The notes under the pieces: generated by a model
What the model saw: the letters and a program-made list of their open reading frames with translations, nothing else
The model's database searches: none
What the model was told of the DNA's origin: nothing
Program-made: the position numbers and the translations under genes
DNA from: Akkermansiaceae bacterium
GTDB taxonomy: Bacteria; Verrucomicrobiota; Verrucomicrobiia; Verrucomicrobiales; Akkermansiaceae
Assembly (NCBI GenBank): GCA_024233135.1
Contig: JACKPZ010000003.1
Coordinates: 209,774 to 273,773, forward strand
DNA: 64,000 bases
Direction: 5' to 3'
Shown here: positions 48,914 to 57,324 of the stretch, piece after piece
How positions within the stretch are numbered: the first letter of the stretch is position 1
Layout of the letters: each line of letters begins with the position of its first letter

Positions 48914-50068
48914 ATGACCGATTTCCTGATCATCGGCGCCGGATTCGCGGGACTGGTCGCCGCCGAGCGGCTCGCCTCGGCCGGATGGCGCTGCGTGGTG
49001 GTGGACCGCCGAAGCCACCTCGGAGGAAACGCCCACGACCGGATCGACCCGGCGGGAGTTCTCGTCCACAAATACGGTCCCCACTATTTCCGCAGCAACT
49101 CGCAACGGGTCGTCGATTACCTTTCGAGGTTCACCGGGTGGCATGAGGTCGCCTATACGATCAAGAGTTTCACCGACGGCCGCTACTGGAGTTTTCCGAT
49201 CAACTTGAACACCTTCGAGGAGTTCCTCGGGCGGCCCTCGACCCCGGAGGAGTTCACCCGCTGGCTGGAGGAGCACAGGGTGCCCGTCGAATCCCCGCGG
49301 AACTCGGAAGAAGTCATCATCTCACAGGTGGGCCGCGGGCTCTATCAGAAGTTCTTCGAAGGCTACACGATCAAACAATGGCGCCGGCATCCGCGCGAAC
49401 TCGACGCCTCGGTCTGTGGCCGCATCCCGATCCGCACCAACCGTGATGATCGCTATCTCACCGAATCGTTCCAGGCTCTTCCCGCCGCCGGATACACGGC
49501 GATGTTCGAGAACCTCCTCGCGGCGAGTCCGCGGATCGAACTTCACCTCGGTGTCGATTTCGAGGAAGCGAAAGCCCGCTGGAACCACAAGCACCTGATC
49601 TACACCGGCGAGATCGACGCGTTCTACGGCCGGCGTTTCGGTCCCCTGCCCTACCGGTCACTGCGTTTCGAACACGAATCGTTCACCGCGGAAGAACTGA
49701 TACCACGGCAAGCGATCTCCGGGAAACCCGGTTACTGGCAACCGGCGATGCAGGTGAATTACCCGGACGCGGACGTCCCCTTCACACGCATCGTCGAGAT
49801 CAAACACGCCACCGGCCAGAACGTGGACGCCACGACCATCGTCCGCGAGTTTCCCAAGGACTGGAAACCCGGCGAAGAGCCCTACTACCCGGTGCCCGCC
49901 CCGGACGCGAAGGCCGCCTATCAGAAATACGCGGCTCTCGCCGCGGAGGAGAAACACACCAGTTTCATCGGCCGCCTCGCCACCTACCGCTATTACAACA
50001 TGGACCAGGTCACCGCCATGGCGCTGACCGAGGCGGACAGGCTTCTCGCCCTCCACGGCACCCCTTGA
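48914..50068 (+). CDS. glf: UDP-galactopyranose mutase
   Basis: This encodes a 384-residue FAD enzyme interconverting UDP-galactopyranose and UDP-galactofuranose. Signatures: FLIIGAGFAGLVAAERLA (FAD), SHLGGNAHD, HKYGPHYFRSNS, FEGYTIKQW, and CGRIPIRTNRDDRY. The ATG at 48914 begins directly at the FAD motif; a longer reading from 48881 is out of family. A micro-repeat leader (AGATGCTGAAAT...) precedes it. Supplies galactofuranose for the polymer. Confidence 0.94.
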   Translation: MTDFLIIGAGFAGLVAAERLASAGWRCVVVDRRSHLGGNAHDRIDPAGVLVHKYGPHYFRSNSQRVVDYLSRFTGWHEVAYTIKSFTDGRYWSFPINLNTFEEFLGRPSTPEEFTRWLEEHRVPVESPRNSEEVIISQVGRGLYQKFFEGYTIKQWRRHPRELDASVCGRIPIRTNRDDRYLTESFQALPAAGYTAMFENLLAASPRIELHLGVDFEEAKARWNHKHLIYTGEIDAFYGRRFGPLPYRSLRFEHESFTAEELIPRQAISGKPGYWQPAMQVNYPDADVPFTRIVEIKHATGQNVDATTIVREFPKDWKPGEEPYYPVPAPDAKAAYQKYAALAAEEKHTSFIGRLATYRYYNMDQVTAMALTEADRLLALHGTP

Positions 50069-50081
50069 TTCAACCACCCAC

Positions 50082-51020
50082 ATGAAAAAGATCTTCATCG
50101 CCGGTCACCGCGGCATGGTCGGCTCCGCGCTCGTGCGCGAGGCGGAACAACGCGGCGGCTTCGACGTGCTCACCGCCACCCGCTCGGAACTCGACCTGCT
50201 CTCGCAGGCGGACAGCTTCGCCTATCTCGAAAACCACCGGCCGGACATCGTCGTGATCGCCGCGGCCAAGGTCGGCGGCATCCATGCGAACTCGACCTAC
50301 CCGGCGGACTTCATCTACGAGAACCTCGCCATCGCGTCGAACCTCGTCGAAGGCAGCCGGCGTGCGGATGTCGGCCGCGTCCTGTTTCTCGGCTCGTCCT
50401 GCATCTATCCGAAGATGGCGCCGCAGCCGATGCCCGAGGACTGCCTGCTCACCTCGCCGCTGGAAACCACCAACGAGGCCTACGCCATCGCCAAAATCGC
50501 CGGGCTGAAACTCTGCCAGCACTACCGCGCCCAACACGGGCTGATGTATCACAGCGCGATGCCCACCAACCTCTACGGCCCGGGCGACAACTACCATGCC
50601 GAGAACTCGCATGTGATCCCGGCGTTGATCCGTCGTTTCCACGAGGCGGCCGAGCGCGGCAACGAGTCCGTGACCATCTGGGGCACCGGCACGCCGCGCC
50701 GCGAGTTCCTCCACACCGGAGATCTCGCCCGCGCCTGTTTCCACCTGCTCGGCCTCGAGAACCCGCCGGACTGGGTGAACGTCGGCACCGGCGAGGACAT
50801 CACCATTCTCGAACTCGCGAAACTCGTCGCCAAGACCACCGGCTTCCAAGGCGAGATCCTAACCGATCCGACCAAGCCGGACGGCACCCCGCGCAAGTTG
50901 ATGGATATCTCGAAGATCCGCTCCACCGGCTGGCAACCCGAGGTTCCCTTCGAAGACGGCCTCGCGGAGGCCTATCAGGACTTCAAGGCGTCCCTCGCCA
51001 CAGGCGAAGCACGCCTGTGA
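50082..51020 (+). CDS. fcl: GDP-L-fucose synthase
   Basis: This encodes a 312-residue epimerase/reductase converting GDP-4-keto-6-deoxymannose to GDP-L-fucose. Signatures: IFIAGHRGMVGSALVRE (NADP), VIAAAKVGGIHAN, FLGSSCIYPKMAPQPMPE, and YAIAKIAGLKLC (Tyr/Lys). It lies 13 bases after glf and 99 bases before gmd, so the two GDP-fucose genes are paired. Confidence 0.95.
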   Translation: MKKIFIAGHRGMVGSALVREAEQRGGFDVLTATRSELDLLSQADSFAYLENHRPDIVVIAAAKVGGIHANSTYPADFIYENLAIASNLVEGSRRADVGRVLFLGSSCIYPKMAPQPMPEDCLLTSPLETTNEAYAIAKIAGLKLCQHYRAQHGLMYHSAMPTNLYGPGDNYHAENSHVIPALIRRFHEAAERGNESVTIWGTGTPRREFLHTGDLARACFHLLGLENPPDWVNVGTGEDITILELAKLVAKTTGFQGEILTDPTKPDGTPRKLMDISKIRSTGWQPEVPFEDGLAEAYQDFKASLATGEARL

Positions 51021-51025
51021 ACGGA

Positions 51026-51070
51026 TCGTGGATCGCAGATGGTAGATCGTAGATATCTGCCGATCCACGA
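51026..51070 (+). repeat. Inverted-repeat leader upstream of gmd
   Basis: The arms TCGTGGATCGCAGAT (51026-51040) and ATCTGCCGATCCACGA (51055-51070) form an imperfect inverted repeat with one bulged base. Inner GATCGTAGAT-type units and a further ATCTACGATCC (51084-51094) add more pairing. It fills most of the fcl-gmd gap. Confidence 0.55.
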
Positions 51071-51119
51071 CAACGCATCCTCCATCTACGATCCTCCATC
51101 CCCCCCTCCACCACACCCC

Positions 51120-52238
51120 ATGAAAAAAGCACTGATCACCGGCATCACCGGCCAGGACGGTTCCTACCTCGCCGAGTTCCTCCTCGAGAAGGGCTACGAG
51201 GTCCACGGCATCAAGCGCCGCGCCTCGTTGTTCAACACGGCGCGCGTCGACCACATCTACGAGGATCCGCACGTCGAAAACAACCGGTTCAAACTCCACT
51301 ACGGCGACCTCACCGACAGCTCGAACCTGACCCGCATCCTCAGCGAGGTGCAGCCGGACGAGGTTTACAACCTCGGCGCGCAATCGCATGTCGCCGTTTC
51401 CTTCGAAGCGCCGGAATACACGGCGGATGTCGATGCCATCGGCACGCTGCGTTTGCTCGAGGCGATCCGTTTCCTCGGACTGGAGAAGAAGACTCGTTTC
51501 TATCAGGCTTCCACCTCCGAGCTTTACGGTCTTGTCCAGGAGATCCCGCAGAAGGAGACCACTCCGTTCTACCCGCGCTCGCCGTATGCCGTCGCCAAGA
51601 TGTACGCCTACTGGATCACGGTGAACTACCGCGAGTCCTACGGCATCTACGCGTGCAACGGCATCCTCTTCAACCACGAGTCCCCGCGCCGCGGCGAGAC
51701 CTTCGTGACCCGCAAGATCACCCGCGGCATCGCGAACATCGCGCAAGGCCTCGAGCCCTGCCTGTTCCTCGGCAACATGGACTCGCTCCGCGACTGGGGC
51801 CACGCCAAGGACTACGTCCGCATGCAGTGGATGATGCTCCAGCAGAACCACCCGGAAGACTTCGTGATCGCCACCGGCAAGCAGATCTCGGTTCGCGAGT
51901 TCGTCCGCATGTCCGCCGCTGAGGCGGGCATCACCGTCGAGTTCTCCGGCGAGGGCGTCGATGAGATCGGCACCGTCACCGCGATCACCGATGCGGCGAA
52001 GGCCCCTGCGGTGAAGACCGGCGACGTGATCGTGCGCGTCGATCCCCGTTATTTCCGCCCGGCGGAAGTCGAGACCCTGCTCGGAGACCCGGCCAAAGCG
52101 AAGGAGAAACTCGGCTGGGTGCCGGAAATCACCGTCGAGGAGATGTGCGCCGAGATGGTCGCCTCCGACCTCGACACCGCACGCCAGCACGCGCTCCTCA
52201 AGTCGCACGGCCACAAGGTGTCCGTCGCGAAGGAGTGA
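51120..52238 (+). CDS. gmd: GDP-mannose 4,6-dehydratase
   Basis: This encodes a 372-residue enzyme that converts GDP-mannose to GDP-4-keto-6-deoxymannose, the precursor for Fcl. Signatures: ALITGITGQDGSYLAEFLL, KRRASLFNTARVDHIY, YGDLTDSSNL, QASTSELYGLVQEIPQ, RSPYAVAKMYAYW (Tyr/Lys), NHESPRRGETFVTRKI. The ATG at 51120 precedes the NADP motif directly; the longer in-frame reading covers the repeat leader. Confidence 0.97.
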   Translation: MKKALITGITGQDGSYLAEFLLEKGYEVHGIKRRASLFNTARVDHIYEDPHVENNRFKLHYGDLTDSSNLTRILSEVQPDEVYNLGAQSHVAVSFEAPEYTADVDAIGTLRLLEAIRFLGLEKKTRFYQASTSELYGLVQEIPQKETTPFYPRSPYAVAKMYAYWITVNYRESYGIYACNGILFNHESPRRGETFVTRKITRGIANIAQGLEPCLFLGNMDSLRDWGHAKDYVRMQWMMLQQNHPEDFVIATGKQISVREFVRMSAAEAGITVEFSGEGVDEIGTVTAITDAAKAPAVKTGDVIVRVDPRYFRPAEVETLLGDPAKAKEKLGWVPEITVEEMCAEMVASDLDTARQHALLKSHGHKVSVAKE

Positions 52239-52370
52239 AGCACACAAATTCAAAGGATGCCCGGCCTCGATGAGGCCGGGAGCCAATGTCCAGCCACGGC
52301 AACGCAAGGCCCTTCGGATACCTCTTTCGCTTACGGTCTCATCGAGACCGTGCCACCGATCAGTTCCGCC

Positions 52371-53453
52371 ATGAGAAAAATCTTCGTCTCCGGTTGTTAC
52401 GACATCCTGCACGCGGGGCACCTCCAGTTCTTCGAGGAGGCCCGCGCGCTGGGCGATCACCTCACCGTTTCGTTCGCGTCGTCGGAGGTGCTGTGGGTCC
52501 ACAAACGCCGCAAGCCGTCGATTCCGGACGAGCACAAGCTCGCGCTGCTCCAAGGCCTGCGCATGGTCGATGAAGTCGTGGTGGGTCACGGGCTTGAGGA
52601 AGGCATCGATTTCCGCGAGGACTTCCTCCGCATCCGACCCGACGTGCTCATCGTCACCGAGGACGACAAATACGGAGGGCTCAAGCGTGCCCTCTGTGAG
52701 GAAACCGGAGCCGAATACAAGGTGCTTCCGAAAACACCGCCGAAGTTCGAACCGGTTTCCACCAGCTCGATCGTCCGCTGGGTCCAGGCGCCCACGGAAG
52801 CACCTCTGCGGGTCGATTTCGCCGGCGGCTGGCTCGACGTCCCGCGGTTCTCGATTCCCGGCGAGTTCATCGTCAACTGCGCGGTTTCGCCGCTCGTTTC
52901 GCTGCGCGAATGGCCCTTTGAAAAGCAGGCGGGACTCGGTGGCAGCGGCGCGTGGGCCCTGCTCAACGGCCGCGATGGAGTCGACTCGGAAGTGAACCTC
53001 GGTGTCGGCTGGCAGGATCCGGCGGTGATCCGCGAGACCGGTCTCTGTGTCTGGCGCTCCGGTCAAACACCGGTGCTCGATTTCAAACAGAACGGCGACT
53101 TCCTGAGCGGTCGGATGGCCATTCTGTGGACCGGAAAACAACATGACACGCCGGGTGTCGTGGATCTTCCACGCGACTATCAGGCCATCGCCGCGAGCGG
53201 CCGGGTGGCCCGGGAAGGGGCGCTGCATTCGGATCTGTCGAAACTTGCCGAAGGCATCGCGCTCTATCACGCCACCCAGCTCGATGAAGGCATGGATCCA
53301 CTTGCTGACGTCGGAGGCTCCATCGCCCGCAAATACTGCGGTGGTGGATACGGAGGCTACGCGCTCTATCTGTTCGACGATCCCGCGAAACGTGACCTCG
53401 CGATCGCCGCTACCGCAGACCTCCGCCCGGTCGAGCCGTTCTGCCGGGTGTGA
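52371..53453 (+). CDS. Nucleotidyltransferase-GHMP kinase fusion (sugar-1-P activation)
   Basis: This encodes a 360-residue protein. Residues 1-140 are a cytidylyltransferase-like HIGH-superfamily domain (VSGCYDILHAGH with HxGH at 14-17; STSSIVRW near 130-137). Residues about 145-360 resemble a GHMP sugar kinase: PLRVDFAGGWLDVPR (motif 1, as in heptose/fucose kinases), GLGGSGAW (ATP loop, 188-195), KYCGGGYGGYAL (motif 3). The kinase part is short (about 215 residues, usual about 330). The pair of activities parallels FKP (fucokinase/GDP-fucose pyrophosphorylase) or HldE in logic but not in order. Context with gmd/fcl suggests a fucose- or heptose-like sugar; the substrate is inference. Confidence 0.8.
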   Translation: MRKIFVSGCYDILHAGHLQFFEEARALGDHLTVSFASSEVLWVHKRRKPSIPDEHKLALLQGLRMVDEVVVGHGLEEGIDFREDFLRIRPDVLIVTEDDKYGGLKRALCEETGAEYKVLPKTPPKFEPVSTSSIVRWVQAPTEAPLRVDFAGGWLDVPRFSIPGEFIVNCAVSPLVSLREWPFEKQAGLGGSGAWALLNGRDGVDSEVNLGVGWQDPAVIRETGLCVWRSGQTPVLDFKQNGDFLSGRMAILWTGKQHDTPGVVDLPRDYQAIAASGRVAREGALHSDLSKLAEGIALYHATQLDEGMDPLADVGGSIARKYCGGGYGGYALYLFDDPAKRDLAIAATADLRPVEPFCRV

Positions 53454-53461
53454 GAATGAGT

Positions 53462-53495
53462 GGTAGCGCGGTCTGGCCCGGACCTCACGCGAATG
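53462..53495 (+). repeat. REP-like element, copy 2 (left member of an inverted pair)
   Basis: It begins GGTAGCGCGGTCTGG, forms a hairpin, and continues with TCACGCGAATG, matching the tails of the copies at 59667 and 62301. With the copy at 53569-53593 it makes an inverted pair 132 bp long that fills the gap before the glycosyltransferase gene. Confidence 0.8.
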
Positions 53496-53568
53496 AAAAG
53501 AGAATGAATCTACTCCATCAAAGCTTGTAGGATCCATCCTTGGGCTTCCATCCACCCCACTTCCACCT

Positions 53569-53593
53569 GCGGTCTGAGCCAGACCGCGCTACC
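53569..53593 (-). repeat. REP-like element, copy 3 (right member of inverted pair)
   Basis: This is a near-perfect hairpin GCGGTCTG-agc-CAGACCGC followed by GCTACC, in opposite orientation to copy 2. It ends 1 base before the ATG of the glycosyltransferase gene (53595), so any ribosome binding site would be inside it. Confidence 0.82.
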
Positions 53594-53594
53594 C

Positions 53595-54347
53595 ATGCGC
53601 ACCGTCCCCGTCATCGGGCTCCCGCTCGCCGCGACCACCTACCAAGGCGCGGTCGGGTGGATCCTCGAACACGCCGCGTCAGCGGACCGCGCGCTGGCCG
53701 TCGAGGCGGCCAACACCCATGTCGCCGCGCTCGCCCGTCACGATGCGGAGTTCGGCGGGACGATGGAGCGTTTCGACCTGATCGTTCCGGACGGCATGCC
53801 GCTCGTGTGGGCGATCAACCGCCGACTCGCGGAACCGGACAAACTCACGGATCGTGTCTATGGGCCGACCCTGATGCTGGAAACCCTCAAGGCCACTGAC
53901 GGCCGGCCGGAGTTCCGGCATTTTTTGTTAGGAGGAAAGGAGTCCACGCTTGGCAAACTCCACTCCGTTTTTTCGGAGAAGTTTCCCGGAGCGGCCATCG
54001 CGGACACCTACTCGCCGCCGTTCGGCGAATGGCCGGACGATGAGTTCGAGCGGATCTGCGAACGCATCCGCTCGTCCGGCGCGAACCTGATCTGGGTGGG
54101 CCTCGGATGCCCGAAACAGGAACACTGGATCGCGCGCCACAAGGACCACCTTCCACCCGGCGTGTATTTCGGCATCGGCGCGGCGTTCGCGTTCCACGCC
54201 GGAGAAGTCCGCCAGGCTCCCGCCACGCTGCAGCGTCTGGGACTCGAATGGGCCTATCGGATCGCGATGGAACCGCGGCGCCTCTTCAAACGCTACTTCA
54301 CTTACAACAGCCTGTTTCTCTATCACCTCGTCCGGGACAAGGGCTGA
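53595..54347 (+). CDS. WecG/TagA/CpsF-family glycosyltransferase
   Basis: This encodes a 250-residue GT26-type enzyme that adds a sugar (ManNAc, ManNAcA or a relative) to a lipid-linked acceptor at the cytoplasmic membrane face. Signatures: AVEAANTHVAALARHD, LIVPDGMPLVWA (catalytic-type Asp), RVYGPTLMLETL, FLLGGKESTLGKL, and VGLGCPKQEHWIARH. It is the only glycosyltransferase in the window. Confidence 0.93.
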   Translation: MRTVPVIGLPLAATTYQGAVGWILEHAASADRALAVEAANTHVAALARHDAEFGGTMERFDLIVPDGMPLVWAINRRLAEPDKLTDRVYGPTLMLETLKATDGRPEFRHFLLGGKESTLGKLHSVFSEKFPGAAIADTYSPPFGEWPDDEFERICERIRSSGANLIWVGLGCPKQEHWIARHKDHLPPGVYFGIGAAFAFHAGEVRQAPATLQRLGLEWAYRIAMEPRRLFKRYFTYNSLFLYHLVRDKG

Positions 54348-54398
54348 AACATCGGAGTCCGGTCCATCCCCGAACTTCTCAGCATCCCAGAATCTCCC

Positions 54399-55787
54399 AT
54401 GAAGATCACATCCATCTGCTGCCTCGGTGCAGGATATGTCGGCGGCCCCACCATGGCGATGATCGCGGCCAAATGCCCGGACATCGACGTCACCGTGGCG
54501 GACATGAACGAAGCGCGGATCGCCGCCTGGAACTCGGACGAGCTTCCTGTCTATGAACCCGGACTCGACGAAGTGGTCGCCTCCGCGATCGGGCGGAATC
54601 TTCATTTCACCACCGAGATCCGCGAGTCGCTCGCGAAGGCGGATCTGATTTTCGTTTCCGTCGGCACGCCCACCAAATCCTACGGCATCGGTGCCGGCCG
54701 CGCGGCGGACTTGCGATACATCGAGGGCGCCGCCCGCCTCATCGCCGAAGTTTCCACCGGCCACAAGATCATCGTCGAGAAGAGCACGATTCCGGTGAAA
54801 ACCGCGAGCGCCATCAAGACGATCCTCTCCGCCAACTCGTCGGAAGACGCCACCTTCGAGGTGCTCTCGAACCCGGAGTTCCTCGCGGAAGGCACCGCGA
54901 TCGAGGACTTGCAGGAGCCCGACCGCATCCTGATCGGTGGCGAAATCACCGTGTCTGGAAACGCGGCGGTCGAAGCGCTCGCCTCGATCTACTCGCGCTG
55001 GGTGCCCCGCGAACGGATCATCACCACCAACCTGTGGTCGTCGGAACTTTCCAAACTCGTCGCCAATGCGTTCCTCGCCCAGCGGATCTCGTCAATCAAT
55101 TCGATCTCCGCCCTTTGTGAAGCGACCGGCGCGGACGTCGATGAAGTCGCACGAGCGATTGGCACCGACTCGCGGATCGGTCCGAAGTTTCTCAAGGCAT
55201 CGGTCGGTTTCGGCGGATCGTGTTTCCAGAAGGACCTGCTCAATCTCGTATATCTGTGCGAGTCCTTCGGGCTCCCGCACGTGGCGGAATACTGGCGCCA
55301 GGTGGTGCACCTCAACGACTGGCAGAAGACCCGTTTCGTGGAGCAGATCGTCCGCACGCTTTTCAACACGGTGAACGGCAAACGCATCGCCATCCTCGGC
55401 TTCGCGTTCAAGAAGGACACCAACGACACCCGCGAGTCCGCCGCCATCCAGGTCTGCCGCGACCTCCTGCGCGAACACGCCCACGTCGTCGTCTACGATC
55501 CACAGGTGAGCGCCGAGCAAATGTGTTCGGATCTCATCGCCGCGGGCGTGTCCGAGGCGCTCCTCGACTCGAATTTCGACGTCGTCGATTCCCCCTACAC
55601 GGCGGCGGAGCATGCGCACGCTCTCGCGACCCTCACCGAGTGGGATGAGTTCCGAGAACTCGACCTTGAGCAAATCCACAGCCTCATGCTGAAACCCGCC
55701 TTCGTCTTTGACGGCCGCGCCATCCTCCCCCTCGAAAAGCTCAAGGCCCTCGGCTTCGAGCCGTTCATGATCGGAAAAGGCGGGTGA
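54399..55787 (+). CDS. UDP-glucose 6-dehydrogenase (eukaryote-like type)
   Basis: This encodes a 462-residue enzyme oxidising UDP-glucose to UDP-glucuronate. It resembles animal/plant UGDH: CLGAGYVGGPTMAMIAAKCP, VSVGTPTKSYG, IVEKSTIPVKTA, NPEFLAEGTAI, and the catalytic Cys in GFGGSCFQKDLLNL, then GFAFKKDTNDTRESAAI. Its product feeds the UDP-xylose synthase at 46582. The upstream gap contains CAGC-TCTC micro-repeats. Confidence 0.94.
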   Translation: MKITSICCLGAGYVGGPTMAMIAAKCPDIDVTVADMNEARIAAWNSDELPVYEPGLDEVVASAIGRNLHFTTEIRESLAKADLIFVSVGTPTKSYGIGAGRAADLRYIEGAARLIAEVSTGHKIIVEKSTIPVKTASAIKTILSANSSEDATFEVLSNPEFLAEGTAIEDLQEPDRILIGGEITVSGNAAVEALASIYSRWVPRERIITTNLWSSELSKLVANAFLAQRISSINSISALCEATGADVDEVARAIGTDSRIGPKFLKASVGFGGSCFQKDLLNLVYLCESFGLPHVAEYWRQVVHLNDWQKTRFVEQIVRTLFNTVNGKRIAILGFAFKKDTNDTRESAAIQVCRDLLREHAHVVVYDPQVSAEQMCSDLIAAGVSEALLDSNFDVVDSPYTAAEHAHALATLTEWDEFRELDLEQIHSLMLKPAFVFDGRAILPLEKLKALGFEPFMIGKGG

Positions 55788-55901
55788 GTGGATGCTGAAA
55801 CTCTGAAAAGCTGAGAACCCACACCGGACCACAACTTTAAAACCTATATGTGACTCGACGAAAGCCTGCGGAATCGGACAAAGGCATTCGCTTCGGCAAT
55901 C

Positions 55902-56207
55902 GTGAGGGCCTACATCGCCCTTCCGAAGAGACGCGAGGAGGTAGCCGTCCTTGGAAAGCAAATGCTGAGGGCTGGAACCTCTGTCGCCTCTCATGCGAGG
56001 GAAGCATCCCGCGCACGTTCCGATGCCGAGTTTTGTTCCAAGCTCGACGGGCTTCTTCAGGAAGCCGATGAAACCCAACTCTGGATTGAATTGCTGGTCG
56101 AGGATTGCCAAATTCAGGACCCCGCCCTTCCGATCATGCATCGGGAGGGCGGTGAACTGATCGCCATTTTCACCACGATGGTTTCCAAAGTTCGCAGAAA
56201 CCTCTGA
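55902..56207 (+). CDS. Four-helix bundle protein (23S rRNA intervening-sequence family), 5' end doubtful
   Basis: This small protein matches the four-helix-bundle/IVS family: ALPKRREEVAVLGKQMLRAGTSVASHAREASRARSDAEFCSKL... Homology extends upstream of the GTG at 55902 in the same frame (ESLRNRTKAFASAIVRAY, from about 55860), back to a TGA at 55851 that directly follows an ATG at 55848. The gene thus either starts at a CTG/GTG or carries a nonsense codon at position 2. Family function is unknown; members often occur as lone genes in polysaccharide loci and other accessory regions. Confidence 0.72.
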   Translation: MRAYIALPKRREEVAVLGKQMLRAGTSVASHAREASRARSDAEFCSKLDGLLQEADETQLWIELLVEDCQIQDPALPIMHREGGELIAIFTTMVSKVRRNL

Positions 56208-56247
56208 TTTCAGCATCTCCGTTTTTCAGCATCTCAGCTTCTATCTC
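56208..56247 (+). repeat. CAGC-TCTC micro-repeat upstream of cysC
   Basis: The 40 bases before the cysC ATG hold two copies of TTTCAGCATCTC and one CAGCTTCTATCTC. They resemble the leaders at 48868 and 60931. Confidence 0.5.
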
Positions 56248-56850
56248 ATGTCCAACATCCACACCGAATTTCATCGTTTCCTGGGCCGCTCCGACAAGGA
56301 GACCCTGCTGGGCCAGCGCGGCATTGTCGTCTGGCTCTGCGGGCTGTCCGGCTCCGGAAAATCGACGATCGCCAACGCCGCCGAGCGGGTGCTCCACCAA
56401 CAAGGCCGACTCACCACCATTCTTGACGGGGACAATCTTCGCTCCGGACTGAATTCGAACCTCGGCTTCAACGATGAGGATCGCCTGGAAAACATCCGGC
56501 GCTTCTCCGAAGTGGCGAAACTTTTCGTTTCCCAGGGAGTCGTCACATTCGTTTCGGCCATCACCCCTCGGGGCGAACTCCGCGACATGGCCCGTGGAAT
56601 CCTCGGTGAGGACATGTTCGAAGTATACGTCAAAGCCAGCTTCGAAGCCTGCGAGAAACGTGACGTCAAAGGACTCTACGCGAAGGCCGCCCGCGGCGAG
56701 ATCACGAACTTCACCGGCCGGGATTCCTCGTTCGAGCCGCCACAGGCGCCGGATCTGATCCTCGATACGGAGGCGCTCAGCGTCGAAGACGCGGCGTTCG
56801 AATTGCTCGAAGCGCTCCGCCACCGCATCGCCCCGGCCTCCGAAAGCTGA
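56248..56850 (+). CDS. cysC: Adenylyl-sulfate kinase
   Basis: This encodes a 200-residue APS kinase that makes PAPS from APS and ATP. Signatures: VVWLCGLSGSGKSTIANAAE (Walker A), ILDGDNLRSGLNSNLGF, ENIRRFSEVAKLF, VSAITPRGELRDMAR, and the lid KGLYAKAARGEI, FTGRDSSFEPP. PAPS is the sulfate donor for sulfotransferases, so within this locus it suggests polymer sulfation; cysD and cysN follow after a repeat-filled gap. Confidence 0.96.
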   Translation: MSNIHTEFHRFLGRSDKETLLGQRGIVVWLCGLSGSGKSTIANAAERVLHQQGRLTTILDGDNLRSGLNSNLGFNDEDRLENIRRFSEVAKLFVSQGVVTFVSAITPRGELRDMARGILGEDMFEVYVKASFEACEKRDVKGLYAKAARGEITNFTGRDSSFEPPQAPDLILDTEALSVEDAAFELLEALRHRIAPASES

Positions 56851-56871
56851 CGCGGCTTCCGGCAAAGGCAT

Positions 56872-56986
56872 GGTAGCGCGGTTTCGCTGAAAAACGGCGA
56901 AGGCTTGTAGCCATTTTGGACAGGCGCATACGCGCCGTGCCGCGTAGGGCGAAGATGCGTGAGGCGCGTCTGAGTCAAACCGCATT
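56872..56986 (+). repeat. REP-like element, copy 4, interrupted by an 87-bp hairpin element
   Basis: It starts GGTAGCGCGG (56872), but after a few bases it runs into the element at 56890-56976, which is followed by AAACCGC. The REP and the insert together span about 115 bases. Confidence 0.7.
56890..56976 (+). mobile_element. Hairpin-rich micro-element, copy A
   Basis: This 87-bp unit begins AAAAACGGCGAAGGCTTG and ends GTCTGAGTC. It contains stems AAAACGGC...GCCATTTT, GGCGC-atac-GCGCC and GATGC-gtgaggc-GCGTC. Copy B at 57071 has an 88-bp version. No coding capacity; too small to be an autonomous element. Confidence 0.65.
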
Positions 56987-57058
56987 GAGATGAGGATGCC
57001 CATCCACTGCCATGCCGATCGCGACGATTCTTGCCTCTTTATCCACATTCCACCCCAT

Positions 57059-57171
57059 GCGGTCTGAGCCAAAAACGGCGAAGGCTTGTAGCCGTTTTGG
57101 ACAGGCGCATACGCGCCGTGCCCCTCAGGGGCGAAGACACGTGAGGCGTGTCTGAGTCAAACCGCGCTACC
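57059..57171 (-). repeat. REP-like element, copy 5, interrupted by copy B of the micro-element
   Basis: GCGGTCTGAGCC (57060-57070) and AAACCGCGCTACC (57159-57171) are the two halves of the REP unit, in opposite orientation to copy 4, separated by the 88-bp element. Copies 4 and 5 together bound 300 bp of the cysC-cysD gap. Confidence 0.75.
57071..57158 (+). mobile_element. Hairpin-rich micro-element, copy B
   Basis: This 88-bp unit sits exactly between two halves of a REP palindrome. Against copy A it differs in the stems by paired changes: GACAC...GTGTC here, GATGC...GCGTC in copy A, and GCCCC-tca-GGGGC here. The first stem is perfect here (AAAACGGC...GCCGTTTT). Confidence 0.68.
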
Positions 57172-57324
57172 GGCATCAGATCCACCGCTCGCAATCCCAA
57201 GCAAACCACGCAGGATACGCACAAATCATTACCATTCGACCCAATTTACTGAATTCACTTGACCCGGTTTGCCGGTGCCCCTACCCCGGCGCCCGGCCGC
57301 CAAGCCGCCATCTGTTCACCCGCC
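57172..57324. other. Upstream region of cysD
   Basis: These 153 bases after the REP pair hold a moderately AT-rich stretch (about 57215-57260, containing ATTACCATTCGACC and TTTACTGAATTC). It is the likely place for a promoter of cysD-cysN, but no -35/-10 pair stands out. No gene. Confidence 0.35.
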
